Shown: positions 16,198 to 27,386 of the stretch, piece by piece
How the letters are laid out: each line of letters opens with the position of its first letter
Numbering within the stretch: position 1 is the first letter of the stretch
Assembly (NCBI RefSeq): GCF_010747475.1
Contig: NZ_VSLZ01000005.1
Location: forward strand, 1-64,000
Length of the DNA stretch: 64,000 nt
Direction: 5' to 3'
DNA from: Halorussus sp. MSC15.2
GTDB lineage: Archaea; Halobacteriota; Halobacteria; Halobacteriales; Haladaptataceae
The notes under the pieces: model-generated
What the model was told of the DNA's origin: nothing
What the model saw: only the letters and a program-made list of their open reading frames with translations
Database searches by the model: none
Program-made: the position numbers and the translations under genes

Positions 16198-16980
16198 TCA
16201 CGACCCCGTCTCGATGGGTCCGCCGACCGTCTCCCACTCGGTCAAACTCCCCTCGTAGAACCCCACGTCATCGTAGCCCAGCGACGAGAGGACGACGTAG
16301 GTGTGGCTGATTCGCCGGGCGGTGTTGCAGTAGAGGACCACCCGCTTGTCCGGCGTGATGCCGTGGGCGGCCAGAATCTCCGCCAGTTCGTCACGGGGTT
16401 TCAGCCCACGGGTCTCGTCGTCTACGAGTTCCTTCCAGTCGAGGTTGACCGCGCCGGGGACGTGGCCCTCCTCGTACTCCCAGTCGTCGCGGGTGTCCAC
16501 GATAACGCTGTCCGGGTCCTCGATGGCCGCCTCGACGTCCTCGTGGTCCACGAGCGGCGAGTCGGTCGGGTCCCGAACCTCGTAGTCGGCGGGTTCGACC
16601 GCGGGTGGTTCGCTGCTCGTCTCGTACTCGCGCATCCACGAACTGAAGTCGCCGTCGAGCAGTCGGAGGTCGGTGTGTCCGTACAGTTCCGCGGTCACGA
16701 GGAACCGCGCGGCGAACACGCCGTGGGTGTCGTCGTAGGCGACGATGGTATCGTCGGCGGTGATGCCTGCCGCGCCCAGCAGGTCAGCCCACGCGTCCGC
16801 GCCGGGCAACATCCCCTCGCTCTCGTCGGTGTCGCTCCGGAACTCGTCGAAGGGGATGCTGACCGCGCCGGGGACGTGGCCGATGCCGTCGTACTCCCAC
16901 CCGTCGCGCACGTCCACCACCGTCACGTCGTCGAGGTGGTCCGCGAGCCACTCGGCGCTCACTACGACGTTCTCGTTCAT
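16198..16980 (-). CDS. tssA: thiosulfate sulfurtransferase, two rhodanese domains
   Basis: The 260-residue protein has an N-terminal inactive rhodanese domain ('VTVVDVRDGWEYDGIGHVPG', with Asp where the catalytic Cys would be) and a C-terminal active one with 'VLYCNTARRISH' (Cys218). It would move sulfane sulfur from thiosulfate to an acceptor. A close relative is encoded divergently at 17234, the arrangement I know from haloarchaeal tssA/tssB. The loop after Cys218 (NTARR) differs from that of its partner (RIGER), suggesting different acceptors. Confidence 0.9.
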   Translation of the reverse strand: MNENVVVSAEWLADHLDDVTVVDVRDGWEYDGIGHVPGAVSIPFDEFRSDTDESEGMLPGADAWADLLGAAGITADDTIVAYDDTHGVFAARFLVTAELYGHTDLRLLDGDFSSWMREYETSSEPPAVEPADYEVRDPTDSPLVDHEDVEAAIEDPDSVIVDTRDDWEYEEGHVPGAVNLDWKELVDDETRGLKPRDELAEILAAHGITPDKRVVLYCNTARRISHTYVVLSSLGYDDVGFYEGSLTEWETVGGPIETGS

Positions 16981-17200
16981 GCCCGGGACGTAGACGTGCG
17001 GGGAGTAAATGCGCCCGGGTTCGGTCGTCTCTCGCCCGAACTCACAGGTACCGGAAGGAATTGCGGGTTCCGGACGCGGCGGTTCGGAGCGTTCGCGCCC
17101 GGGACTGTATCAGTTCGGGGATACTTCTCGGACAGGAGAGACAACCGGCAACAGTTTCCGGTAGGGCCGACAGAAGGCGTTACCTACCGTTAGTAAAGAG

Positions 17201-17208
17201 GATATAAC
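17201..17208 (+). promoter_or_regulatory. TATA-like box for the sulfurtransferase at 17234
   Basis: 'gatataac' is 26-33 bases before the ATG, which places the transcription start at or within a base or two of the start codon and inside the palindrome described next. Confidence 0.6.
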
Positions 17209-17219
17209 GTGAGGGCGTC

Positions 17220-17233
17220 TACGTCTAGACGTA
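17220..17233. promoter_or_regulatory. 14-base perfect palindrome abutting the start codon, candidate operator
   Basis: The bases 'tacgtctagacgta' form a perfect palindrome ending one base before the ATG at 17234, covering the predicted transcription start. A dimeric repressor bound here would block initiation. No second copy was noticed at the divergent gene's promoter. Confidence 0.5.
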
Positions 17234-18100
17234 ATGAGCGACACCGAGTACGCAAACGACGTTCTCGTCTCCGCCGACTGGGTGGAGAATCACCTCGACG
17301 AGTTCCAGAGCGACGACCCCGAGTACCGACTCGTGGAAGTCGACGTAGACACCGAAGCCTACGACGAGGACCACGCACCGGGCGCTATCGGCTTCAACTG
17401 GGAGACCCAACTGCAGGACCAGACCCAGCGCGACATCCTCGAGAAGGGCGACTTCGAGGACCTGCTCGGGAGCCACGGCATCACCGAGGACTCGACGGTC
17501 GTCCTCTACGGCGATAACTCGAACTGGTTCGCGGCCTACGCCTACTGGCAGTTCAAGTACTACGGCCACGACGACGTGCGCCTCCTCGACGGCGGCCGCG
17601 AGTACTGGCTCGACAACGACTACCCGACCACCGACGAGGTGCCGGAGTTCTCCGAACAGAGCTACGACGCCGGTGGCCCCCGCGAGTCCATCCGCGCGTA
17701 CCGCGACGACGTCGAGAAGGCCATCGACCGCGGCGTCCCGCTCGTGGACGTCCGGTCGCCCGAGGAGTACAGCGGCGAGGTCCTCGCCCCGCCGGGACTC
17801 CAAGAGACCGCCCAGCGCGGCGGCCACATCCCCGGCGCGAAGAACATCTCGTGGGCCGCGGTCACCAACGAGGACGGCACGTTCAAGACCCGCGACGAAC
17901 TCGCGGACCTCTACAGCGAGGAGGGCATCGACGGCGAGGGCACCACCGTCGCCTACTGCCGCATCGGCGAGCGCTCCTCGGTCGCGTGGTTCGCGCTCCA
18001 CGAACTGCTCGGCTACGACGACACCGTCAACTACGACGGGTCGTGGACCGAGTGGGGGAACCTCGTGGACGCCCCCATCGAGACCGGTAGCGGAGAATAA
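17234..18100 (+). CDS. tssB: thiosulfate sulfurtransferase, two rhodanese domains
   Basis: This 288-residue protein has an inactive first rhodanese domain ('VLYGDNSNWFAAYAYWQF', Gly-Asp in place of Cys) and an active second one with 'VAYCRIGERSS' (Cys242), the loop typical of thiosulfate:cyanide sulfurtransferases. It contains the family's 'GHIPGAKNI' segment. It likely handles thiosulfate-derived sulfur for detoxification or sulfur transfer. It is transcribed away from its paralogue across a 253-base gap that holds a TATA-like box and a perfect palindrome. Confidence 0.93.
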   Translation: MSDTEYANDVLVSADWVENHLDEFQSDDPEYRLVEVDVDTEAYDEDHAPGAIGFNWETQLQDQTQRDILEKGDFEDLLGSHGITEDSTVVLYGDNSNWFAAYAYWQFKYYGHDDVRLLDGGREYWLDNDYPTTDEVPEFSEQSYDAGGPRESIRAYRDDVEKAIDRGVPLVDVRSPEEYSGEVLAPPGLQETAQRGGHIPGAKNISWAAVTNEDGTFKTRDELADLYSEEGIDGEGTTVAYCRIGERSSVAWFALHELLGYDDTVNYDGSWTEWGNLVDAPIETGSGE

Positions 18101-18320
18101 GGTCGGGTTTCGGGACAAAAGACGTGCCGCTGGCGGTTCATCTGCTCCGACCGCTCAATACCAAATGGATTTCTTTAGACGCACCGGAGATTCGACAGTA
18201 CTGTAGTCGCCTTTTCGTCGGTTCCGGACCGTTCCTGTTCGTGAACCTCGGCGAAAATTGACCCGCTAATAACCTGCGTATAAATACATATAAACAAGGA
18301 CTGGGAATCGACACGATACG

Positions 18321-19136
18321 ATGCGAAGAACGGTATTAGCAGTCTGTTTGTTCGGCATACTCGTTCTCTCAGGATGTGCGGGTTCGCTGAGCGGAACCAC
18401 CGATTCGAGAACGTCAGTCCCGCTCGAGAAGGTGAGTTTCCCGGAAGGGACGAACGAATCCGGAATCGAAAATCGGCAGACAGTCGTCAACAATCACGAC
18501 GACTTTCTCGCCGACAAGAACTACGAAGCGACGTTCGAGATTCGAAGGGACCGAGGCGGAAACACTACCGTCATTCGTTCGGTCACGGAGAGCAATCTCG
18601 ATACGAGACGGCTCAGAGTTCGGATGGAACGAGGAGACGGGACCGCGCCCGCCCTCTTCGTCAACGAAACGACCGTGTTTCGGAAACAGGACATGAGCGG
18701 GACGTCCCCGTTGTACATCGTCAAACCTCGGAAGGAGGCCGGTTTCGACGACGCGAGCCACCGAGAGTGGCACCGGAAAAACACGTGGGCCAACGACACC
18801 GTTTCCATCTTGCCGACTTCCGCGACAGAACTCCTTCGGACGGTGAACTACACGGAAGCAGAAGCCTACCGCCGGGACGGCCGAACGTTCATCGAGTACC
18901 GATTCCACCAAGAGAACTACACGTGGTTCCCGGTAGACGCGACAAACTTCACCAGTACGGCGGTAATCGACGAGCGAGGTCTCATTCATCGAATCACCCA
19001 CCGATACACCCTGTCGAAGGGGAACGAGACGGTGAGCGTTCGCCGACAGTATCGGGTCGAAGTAGGTGGCAACGTGACGGTGGAACAGCCGGACTGGCTC
19101 GGGGAAGCGTACGAACAGTCGAAGGGCAGGTCGTAG
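18321..19136 (+). CDS. secreted lipoprotein of unknown function
   Basis: The 271-residue protein starts 'MRRTVLAVCLFGILVLSGCAG', a Sec-type signal with lipobox 'LSGC', followed by a beta-rich, Asn-Thr/Ser-rich exterior domain with several N-glycosylation sequons. It contains 'DFLADKNYEATFEI' and repeated beta-strand pairs resembling haloarchaeal lipoprotein families that look like outer lipid carriers, but I cannot name it. Upstream DNA (18100-18320) is notably AT-rich with 'tataaata' near 18280. Codon use is less GC-biased than in its neighbours, so recent acquisition is possible. Confidence 0.75.
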   Translation: MRRTVLAVCLFGILVLSGCAGSLSGTTDSRTSVPLEKVSFPEGTNESGIENRQTVVNNHDDFLADKNYEATFEIRRDRGGNTTVIRSVTESNLDTRRLRVRMERGDGTAPALFVNETTVFRKQDMSGTSPLYIVKPRKEAGFDDASHREWHRKNTWANDTVSILPTSATELLRTVNYTEAEAYRRDGRTFIEYRFHQENYTWFPVDATNFTSTAVIDERGLIHRITHRYTLSKGNETVSVRRQYRVEVGGNVTVEQPDWLGEAYEQSKGRS

Positions 19137-19481
19137 CGTCGGCGTCCGCAAGTCCCGAGTCGCAGACAGGGAGCGCGCCGGAGGCGAGACCGAGCGAACG
19201 CTCTCGACGGGTCACACCGTCGAACTTCCCCTGAAAGTCGAGTTCGCGACGGCGGGTGGCCTGTTTCCGGCCTCGGCCCGGCGACTCTCGGCGCGGCGTT
19301 TCTACTCCCGCACGTGTTCGGGCCAAGGACGAAGGAATTTACGCGACATCTGCCAGATGGGCGACACGCCCGGCTTCTACCATTCCCTTCCATCGTCCGC
19401 GGAGCAGGACGTACTCCTCGACCGCTCCGACGTTTCGCCGCAGACGCTACTTACAAGCGACTGGTGTCCGTAGACCCGGAC
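19137..19481. other. intergenic region, no gene seen
   Basis: These 345 bases lie between the lipoprotein and the rubrerythrin-like gene. Openings on either strand are short and have no family look. The only signal is 'cttacaag' about 26-33 bases before the next ATG, a probable TATA-like box. Confidence 0.5.
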
Positions 19482-20114
19482 ATGAACGCCGACGAGTTCC
19501 TCGACACCGTTCGTGACGAGAACGAGACTGCGCTCTCGCGGCTCGGGTCCTCGAAGTCGCTCTACGCCGAGACCGAGGGCGAGATGGAACCGGAGACCGT
19601 GTTCCGCGCCGCCGCGGAGGCCGAGTACGCCGCCAGCGAGACGTTCCAGCAGTGGGCCGACGACGAGGAGAGCGACCAGCGAGTTCGCGACGCCTTCGAG
19701 GAGTTCGCCGAGCAAGAGCGCGACCACTACGAGCAGGTCGTGGCGAAACTCGACGAGGACCACGAACCGAGCGAGGTGCCCGCGATTCACGAGTACCTCC
19801 GCGGCGTCGAGGGCGACCCCGGCCGCGTCGGTGGGTTCTTGGGGCGGACGCTCGCCAGCGAGAAGTCCAAAGAGCAGATGGTCGGGTTCTTCGTCGGGCA
19901 GGCCGACCCCCAGACCGCCCAACTGTTCCGCGATTTGGGCGACGACTTAGACGGGCAACTGGAGCACGGAAGGGAGCTTCTGGAGTCGGTCTGCGAGAGC
20001 GACGAGGACCGTGACGCCGCGCTAGAGGCCGCCAACGGCGCGATTCAGGTCGCCTACGAGGAGTACACCGAGACGTTGGAAGGGATGGGCGTGAATCCGA
20101 AACCGGTCTGTTGA
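19482..20114 (+). CDS. rubrerythrin/ferritin-like domain protein
   Basis: This 210-residue, all-helical protein carries ferritin-like diiron ligand patterns: 'EAEYAASETFQQWAD' and 'EFAEQERDHYEQV' (E...ExxH spacing), with a weaker second half ('QVAYEEYTETLEGMG'). It resembles haloarchaeal rubrerythrin-like proteins without a rubredoxin tail. A peroxide or iron role is likely by family. The start at 19482 matches a TATA-like box 26-33 bases upstream and the family N-terminus 'MNADEFL'. Confidence 0.8.
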   Translation: MNADEFLDTVRDENETALSRLGSSKSLYAETEGEMEPETVFRAAAEAEYAASETFQQWADDEESDQRVRDAFEEFAEQERDHYEQVVAKLDEDHEPSEVPAIHEYLRGVEGDPGRVGGFLGRTLASEKSKEQMVGFFVGQADPQTAQLFRDLGDDLDGQLEHGRELLESVCESDEDRDAALEAANGAIQVAYEEYTETLEGMGVNPKPVC

Positions 20115-20244
20115 CGCACTCCTATCGGTCAGCGTCCGATTTACTCTAGCAATACTTTGACATTTTCCCGTTCGGCGCCCGATTTACTAGAGAAACGTGC
20201 CGGAATACGAGACTTAATCAGGATACCCGCGTCTCGGTCGTAAC

Positions 20245-20610
20245 GTGACAGGTTCAGACTGGGAGCTATACACCCAAGAGAACGTCTTGGTCGCGAAGTT
20301 TCCCGAAGGGATGCCAGCGGACGAGGAGGAGTTCGCAAAGGTCAACGAACGCTTCGAAGAACTTGCCGCGAGAGACGGCGTGACGTCGCACATCTCGTTC
20401 GTCCAGATGGACGACGCGTTACACGAGGGCGTGTACGAGAAGGCGGCCGAGGCCGCACGCGTCGGCAAAACCTACGGTATCACGAAGTGGGCGATGGTCT
20501 CGGAGGGCATCAAGAAGATGGCCATCGCGAGTTCCATCAAGGAGATAGATGGGGTCGAGACGACGACGACGTCGAGTTTCGACGACGCGATGGAGTGGGC
20601 GCGGGAGTGA
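20245..20610 (+). CDS. small conserved protein, possible STAS/SpoIIAA-like fold
   Basis: This 121-residue soluble protein ('MTGSDWELYTQENVLVAKFPEG') alternates strands and helices, and the segment 'GKTYGITKWAMVSEGIKKMAIASSI' would fit a SpoIIAA-like domain. No enzyme motif is visible. It uses a GTG start with 'acttaatc' about 26-33 bases before it, implying a leaderless mRNA. The upstream gap (20115-20244) contains a near-duplicated 'cgatttact' element. Confidence 0.6.
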   Translation: MTGSDWELYTQENVLVAKFPEGMPADEEEFAKVNERFEELAARDGVTSHISFVQMDDALHEGVYEKAAEAARVGKTYGITKWAMVSEGIKKMAIASSIKEIDGVETTTTSSFDDAMEWARE

Positions 20611-20715
20611 CGGCGGTCTCTCGGTAACCCTGCGTGAACGGTCCTCTCGCAGGACGTCACCCCCCGAAGTTGCGACGAGAGGGTAAAGTAGCTTCAATCC
20701 CTACCTCGCGTTACA

Positions 20716-22779
<2,064 letters not shown>

Positions 22780-22855
22780 GAGTTTTCCCGGCTAACGTCG
22801 GTCAGACTGGTTTTGGAGTTGTCGAAGAGAGGCAGCCCGGTCGCCCGACACGAAC

Positions 22856-24022
22856 TCACTCCGTCTCGGATTCGGGCGCGTTGGTCAGTTTCTCGCCCGC
22901 GTCGTCCGCGTCCGCGCCGTCCAGGTCCATCTCGCCGTCCCCGTCCGCATCATCGAACTCCGCCAGCATCTCGTCCATGTCGTCCAGTCCGAGCAGTTCC
23001 GCCGTCTCGGCGTCGAAGTCGAGGCTCTCCAGCGATTCGCCGTCGCCGACGGGACTTACGTCGCTCCCGGTCAGGTGCTTGCCGTACCGACCCACGAGCG
23101 ATGTGAGTTCCTGCGGCAGGACGAAACTCGTCGAGTCGCCCTGTCCGATGGCGTCCAGCGTCTCCATCCCCTTGTCGATGACCGCGCGCTCGCCCATCGA
23201 CTCGGCGGACTTCGCGCGGAGCACGGTCGAAATCGAGTCGCCCTGCGCCTCCAGAATCTGGCTCTGCTTCTCGCCCTGCGCGCGGATGACGTTCGACGCT
23301 CTCTCGCCTTGGGCCTTCTCGACCGCGCTCCGGCGCTCGCCCTGCGCTTCGAGAATCATCGCCCGGCGGCGGCGCTCGGCCGCAGTCTGTTGCTCCATCG
23401 CGCTCACGACGGTCGGCGTGGGCATCACCGACTGCACCTCCACCGCCTCGACACGGACGCCCCAGTCGTCGGTCGGCCGGTCGAGTTGGTCGTGGATGCG
23501 GGAGTTTATCTCCTTCTGCTCTCGCAACGTGTCGTCGAGTTCCATGTCGCCGACCACCGCACGGAGCGTGGTCTGGGCGAGGTCCGAGACCGCCTTCTCG
23601 TAGTTATCGACCTCCAGATACGCCTTCTCGGCGTCCATCACGCGGATGTAGATGACCGCGTCGGCGGTCACGGGCGAGTTGTCCTCCGTGATGGCCTCCT
23701 GCTGGGGCACGTCGAGCGTCTGGGTCCGCATGTCGAAGGTGTGGGTCTCGCTGACGAGCGGCGGAATCACGTTCAGACCGGGACCCAACAGTCCCCGGTA
23801 CTCGCCGAACACCGTCAGCGCGCGCTTCTCGTAGGGACCGACGATTTCGACAGCGCTGGCGAGGACCGCGAGGACGAGTCCCAGCGCGAGGAGTCCCAGT
23901 ACGGTCACGAGATTCAGGGACGGGAGGAGGAAGAGGACCGCGAGGACCGCGAGGACGCCCGCCAGCGCGCGAGAGAGGTTCGCGCCCGCGGTGAGTCGCC
24001 CCAGTTCGTAGAAGGGATTCAT
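22856..24022 (-). CDS. SPFH/band 7 (stomatin-prohibitin) membrane protein
   Basis: The 388-residue protein has an N-terminal hydrophobic region (residues ~20-58), a band 7 domain ('GPYEKRALTVFGEYRGLLGPG') and a helical stretch in which 'AQG' recurs at exact 11-residue intervals (226, 237, 248, 259), the hendecad coiled coil typical of SPFH oligomers. The C-terminus is Asp/Glu-rich. Such proteins form large rings in the membrane, often with an NfeD protease partner; no NfeD is adjacent, but a small membrane protein is encoded divergently. Confidence 0.93.
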   Translation of the reverse strand: MNPFYELGRLTAGANLSRALAGVLAVLAVLFLLPSLNLVTVLGLLALGLVLAVLASAVEIVGPYEKRALTVFGEYRGLLGPGLNVIPPLVSETHTFDMRTQTLDVPQQEAITEDNSPVTADAVIYIRVMDAEKAYLEVDNYEKAVSDLAQTTLRAVVGDMELDDTLREQKEINSRIHDQLDRPTDDWGVRVEAVEVQSVMPTPTVVSAMEQQTAAERRRRAMILEAQGERRSAVEKAQGERASNVIRAQGEKQSQILEAQGDSISTVLRAKSAESMGERAVIDKGMETLDAIGQGDSTSFVLPQELTSLVGRYGKHLTGSDVSPVGDGESLESLDFDAETAELLGLDDMDEMLAEFDDADGDGEMDLDGADADDAGEKLTNAPESETE

Positions 24023-24089
24023 GTTTCTCAGTCGATGCTATAGGGGCTTAACGTTTGACGTTTATGTTGCTCGCCGGACAATGGGACGT
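24023..24089. promoter_or_regulatory. divergent promoter region
   Basis: The gap between the SPFH gene and the small membrane protein gene carries a reverse-strand TATA-like 'gttaagcc' near 24045-24052 and a forward 'gtttatgt' near 24058-24066, each about 25-32 bases from its start codon. The two genes may be co-regulated. Confidence 0.45.
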
Positions 24090-24416
24090 ATGGCGAACAC
24101 GCGCGTCGCTGTCGCGAAGGGGTTCTCGGTCGCGGTGGTGGTCCTGCTCGCGGTCATCGGAGCGTACGTCCTCCTCGCGCTCGGCGGCTTCTCGGACTCG
24201 GGACTGCTGGTCTACCTGCTGACGCTCTCGTTCGCGCTCACCGGCACCCGGGGCGTCTGGACCGGCCGGTACAAGGTCGCGGCCGTCGGCGCCGTCGGGA
24301 TGGCGGTCGCGGCGGCACTGCAGGCCGCGTTTCTGGTCGGTCTGGCGGCGATGCTGGTGGTGGCGGTGGTGCTGGGGTACTCCGGACGGGCGCGGGAGCA
24401 TCTCGACTCGGAGTAG
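24090..24416 (+). CDS. small integral membrane protein
   Basis: This ~108-residue protein has about four hydrophobic helices ('VAVVVLLAVIGAYVLLALGG', then spans near residues 43-57, 65-83 and 86-100) and a short charged tail. No family is recognised. ATG 24090 is preferred over 24081 because of the TATA-like box spacing. It is divergent from the SPFH gene and could be a membrane partner, which is inference only. Confidence 0.7.
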   Translation: MANTRVAVAKGFSVAVVVLLAVIGAYVLLALGGFSDSGLLVYLLTLSFALTGTRGVWTGRYKVAAVGAVGMAVAAALQAAFLVGLAAMLVVAVVLGYSGRAREHLDSE

Positions 24417-24428
24417 TCCGGGAGCGAC

Positions 24429-26243
24429 CTACAACTGCGTCTCGATGGTCTCGGCGGTCTTCTCGCCGACGCCCTCCACTTCCCGCAACTCCGCGGCCGA
24501 CGCGGCCCGAATCCCCTCGACGCTCCCGAACCGCCGGAGGAGTTTCCGGCGGGTCTCCGGGCCGATGCCCGGCACGTTGTCGAGTTCGGTCGAGACGTCG
24601 TCGCGCAGGGTCTGGTGGTACTGGACCGCGAACCGGTGGGCCTCGTCGCGGACGCGCTGGAGGACGTGGAGGTGGTCGGCGTCGCTCGGCCAGTCGAAGG
24701 TGCCGTCCGGCGTAATCACGACCTCCTCGTCCTTGGCGAGCGCGATTGCGGGCACGTCCCAACCGGCCTCGGCCAGCGCCTCTCTAGCCGCGGCGAGTTG
24801 CCCCTCGCCGCCGTCGATGAGCAGGAGGTCGGGGTCCGGTCTATCGTCGCGGCCCTCGACCGCGCGAGTGGCCCGCCAGCGCACGAGGTCGTACATGTTG
24901 GCGTAGTCGTCGTTCTCGTCGGTGAGTTTCTTCCGGCGGTAGCCCGACTTGTCGGCCGACCCGTCCTCGAACACCACGTCGCTCCCGACCGCGTGCTTGC
25001 CCTGCGCGTGACTCACGTCGAAGCCCTCGATGCGTCGCGGAACCCGGTCGAGGTCGAGAGCGTCGCGGAGCGCCGCGAGGGCGTCGGGTTCGCTCGCGCC
25101 GCGTCGAGCGTTCTTCAGCGCGAGGTCCACCAGCGTCGCCTCTCGACCGGCACCGGGGACGCGGGCCGCGACGCCCTCGCGTTCGAGCCAGTCGAGGACG
25201 TCCGCGTCGTCCGGTCGGTCGGAGAACAGGAGCGCGTCGGGCAACTCGCGCTCGGTGTAGTACTGGGTCACGAACGCCGAGAGGACCGCGCCCGGCCGGG
25301 TGTCGGCGTCGGGCGCGTCGGTCTCCGCGTCGCCCTCGGGGACCGTCACGGCGTGGCGCTCGCGGGCGACGAGTTGGCCCGACTCGCTGTGGAGGCGCGC
25401 CACGGTCGCGGTGTCGCCCTCCAGCGCGACGCCCAGCACGTCCACGGTGCGCTCGTCGCTCTCGCTGGCGACCACTTGGCCCGCGCCGCCGTGGAACCCC
25501 TCGACGGCCTCCAGTTTGTCCCGGAGGTTGGCCGCGCGCTCGAACTCCTGATTCGCGGCGGCCTCCTCCATCTCCCTGCGGAGCGGGTCGGCGAGGACGC
25601 CGGTCTCGCCCTCGAAGAACCGGACGACCGACTCCACGTCGGCGACGTAGGAGTCCCGGTCGATTTCGGCGGTACAGGGACCCGTACAGAGACCGATGTC
25701 GTAGTCGAGACAGGGTCGGTCGCGGTTGGCGAACTTGTGGTCCGAACACCCCCGGACGCCGTAGGTCTCCCGGAGCGCCTTCACGACCGTCTCGACCCGC
25801 GTCTTCTGGGTGAACGGACCGAAGACTCGCGGACCCGCGGCGTCCGGACCGCGGACGCCGCCCCCGTCGCTCCGGGCGCGGGCCTCCGGGTCGGGGTCGC
25901 GGGTTATCTCGATGCGGGGGAACTCGTGGTCGGTGAGTTGGACCAGCGGGTAGGACTTGTCGTCCTTCAGTCGGACGTTGTACTTCGGCTGGAACCGCTT
26001 GATGAGGTTGGCCTCCAGCAGGAGCGCCTGCGTCTCGGTGTCGGTGACCGAGTAGTCGATGCTGTCTGCGCGCTGGACCATCCGGCGGATTCGCTCGCCC
26101 CGCGGGTCGGCGTACGACCGAACCCGGTCGCGGAGGTCCACGGCCTTGCCGACGTAGACCACCGTCTCACCGTCCTCGAACTGGTAGACCCCCGGTTCGC
26201 GTGGCAACTCCGCCGCGCGCTCGCGGACCGCGTCCCCGTCCAT
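24429..26243 (-). CDS. uvrC: excinuclease ABC subunit C
   Basis: The 604-residue protein has the full UvrC order: an N-terminal GIY-YIG nuclease ('[18 protein letters not shown]'), a cysteine cluster near '[20 protein letters not shown]', a UVR motif, the RNase H-like second nuclease with '[17 protein letters not shown]' and '[10 protein letters not shown]', and C-terminal helix-hairpin-helix motifs. It makes both incisions beside a lesion with UvrB. It is convergent with the small membrane gene, 12 bases from its stop. Confidence 0.98.
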   Translation of the reverse strand: MDGDAVRERAAELPREPGVYQFEDGETVVYVGKAVDLRDRVRSYADPRGERIRRMVQRADSIDYSVTDTETQALLLEANLIKRFQPKYNVRLKDDKSYPLVQLTDHEFPRIEITRDPDPEARARSDGGGVRGPDAAGPRVFGPFTQKTRVETVVKALRETYGVRGCSDHKFANRDRPCLDYDIGLCTGPCTAEIDRDSYVADVESVVRFFEGETGVLADPLRREMEEAAANQEFERAANLRDKLEAVEGFHGGAGQVVASESDERTVDVLGVALEGDTATVARLHSESGQLVARERHAVTVPEGDAETDAPDADTRPGAVLSAFVTQYYTERELPDALLFSDRPDDADVLDWLEREGVAARVPGAGREATLVDLALKNARRGASEPDALAALRDALDLDRVPRRIEGFDVSHAQGKHAVGSDVVFEDGSADKSGYRRKKLTDENDDYANMYDLVRWRATRAVEGRDDRPDPDLLLIDGGEGQLAAAREALAEAGWDVPAIALAKDEEVVITPDGTFDWPSDADHLHVLQRVRDEAHRFAVQYHQTLRDDVSTELDNVPGIGPETRRKLLRRFGSVEGIRAASAAELREVEGVGEKTAETIETQL

Positions 26244-26252
26244 CGAGCGCGG

Positions 26253-26867
26253 CTAGTCGCTACGTGGCTTTGAACCTGTTCCTACCGCCGCCCGAAGCCG
26301 TCGGGCGACGTCCTCGGCGTCGTCGTCGCGGACCGGCACTCGCATCGGGTCGTCGCCGGCGCGTTCGATGACGAGTTCGCGCTCGCGGGAACTGAGGTAG
26401 AGCGCGACGAGCGCGAGGGCCGCGAGGACGAGTAACGCGCCGCCGACGAGCAGGCCGGTCGTGAGGGTGCCGAGCGCCTTCGGGAGAAGAGAGACGAGTT
26501 CCGTGACGCCGGTCTCCGGCGTGTTTTCGGGCGGGTTCGCGGCTCCGAGTTGGTCGAGGATACCGCTTGTCTTCAGGAGGAAGCCGCCGCCGAACAGGAC
26601 CGCACCGTAGACGCCGGTCCGGACGCCCCACTCGACGTAGGAGTCCTGTCCGGTGGTCTCGACGTTCGCGTCGAGGACGTTGGGCCGGTCGGCGTGGTCG
26701 AACCGCCGCCCGTCGCCGTCGGGGGTGAACACGAGGACCCGGTGGGTCGTGACCGCGACGCGTGCGCCTTCGACGGTGAACTCGTCTTCGACCTCCTCCC
26801 CTTGGAACAGCATCTCGGAGAGGCGGTCGTCCGTCGCCTCGGACAGCGGAGACTGACTCATCTTCAT
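26253..26867 (-). CDS. two-span membrane protein with PH-like head
   Basis: The 204-residue protein has an N-terminal ~75-residue domain ('EDEFTVEGARVAVTTHRVLVF') like bacterial PH domains, then two hydrophobic segments around residues 86-100 and 140-165, and a charged tail. Haloarchaeal relatives are annotated only as membrane or PH domain proteins. It precedes uvrC on the same strand by 9 bases, so the two may be co-transcribed; that does not imply a repair role. Confidence 0.72.
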   Translation of the reverse strand: MKMSQSPLSEATDDRLSEMLFQGEEVEDEFTVEGARVAVTTHRVLVFTPDGDGRRFDHADRPNVLDANVETTGQDSYVEWGVRTGVYGAVLFGGGFLLKTSGILDQLGAANPPENTPETGVTELVSLLPKALGTLTTGLLVGGALLVLAALALVALYLSSRERELVIERAGDDPMRVPVRDDDAEDVARRLRAAVGTGSKPRSD

Positions 26868-27071
26868 TACGTCGCCGAGAGAGAACTACGACGGTCGTGG
26901 CCGATACTTCGTACTCCGTGTCCCCAGCGTTCCTGCCACCCGTAGTCCATCATTCACAGACTAATACGCCGCTTTCCGTCTTAACACTACTGGCACGTCA
27001 GGAGCAAAAAGTAGAGACTGGTCGGGGCGTGAACCCGGTGGATTCAACTCGCTCGCCGAGAAGGTGTGGAC

Positions 27072-27335
27072 ATGGACGACGAGCGACTCTGGCTCGTAGA
27101 GCGCACGTACACCGACAAAGGACTCGTCTCGCTGGTGTACGCCACGACCGACGGCGAATACAGCGTGCAGCGCCAGCGCTCGATGAACATGCTCCGGCAA
27201 GGGGCGGGCGTGACCGCCGCCACCGACGCCGACCCCGAGAGCCTGAACCCCGTCGAGGACGACGAGACTCGCGACCGATACGCCGACGAAGCGACCCGGA
27301 TGGCCGAGAAGCACGACCCCGACGAGACGGTGTGA
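27072..27335 (+). CDS. small conserved haloarchaeal protein
   Basis: This acidic 87-residue protein begins 'MDDERLWLVERTYTDKGLVSLVYATTDG' and ends with a charged helix. Its opening forms a beta-hairpin-like pattern. I know of similar short haloarchaeal proteins without function. The ATG at 27072 is preferred over a GTG two codons earlier. It converges on the secreted nuclease gene. Confidence 0.65.
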   Translation: MDDERLWLVERTYTDKGLVSLVYATTDGEYSVQRQRSMNMLRQGAGVTAATDADPESLNPVEDDETRDRYADEATRMAEKHDPDETV

Positions 27336-27386
27336 GAACCGACGCTCCGAACGACTGCAAAGAAAGAGACTGCGGCAGGGAATCGG

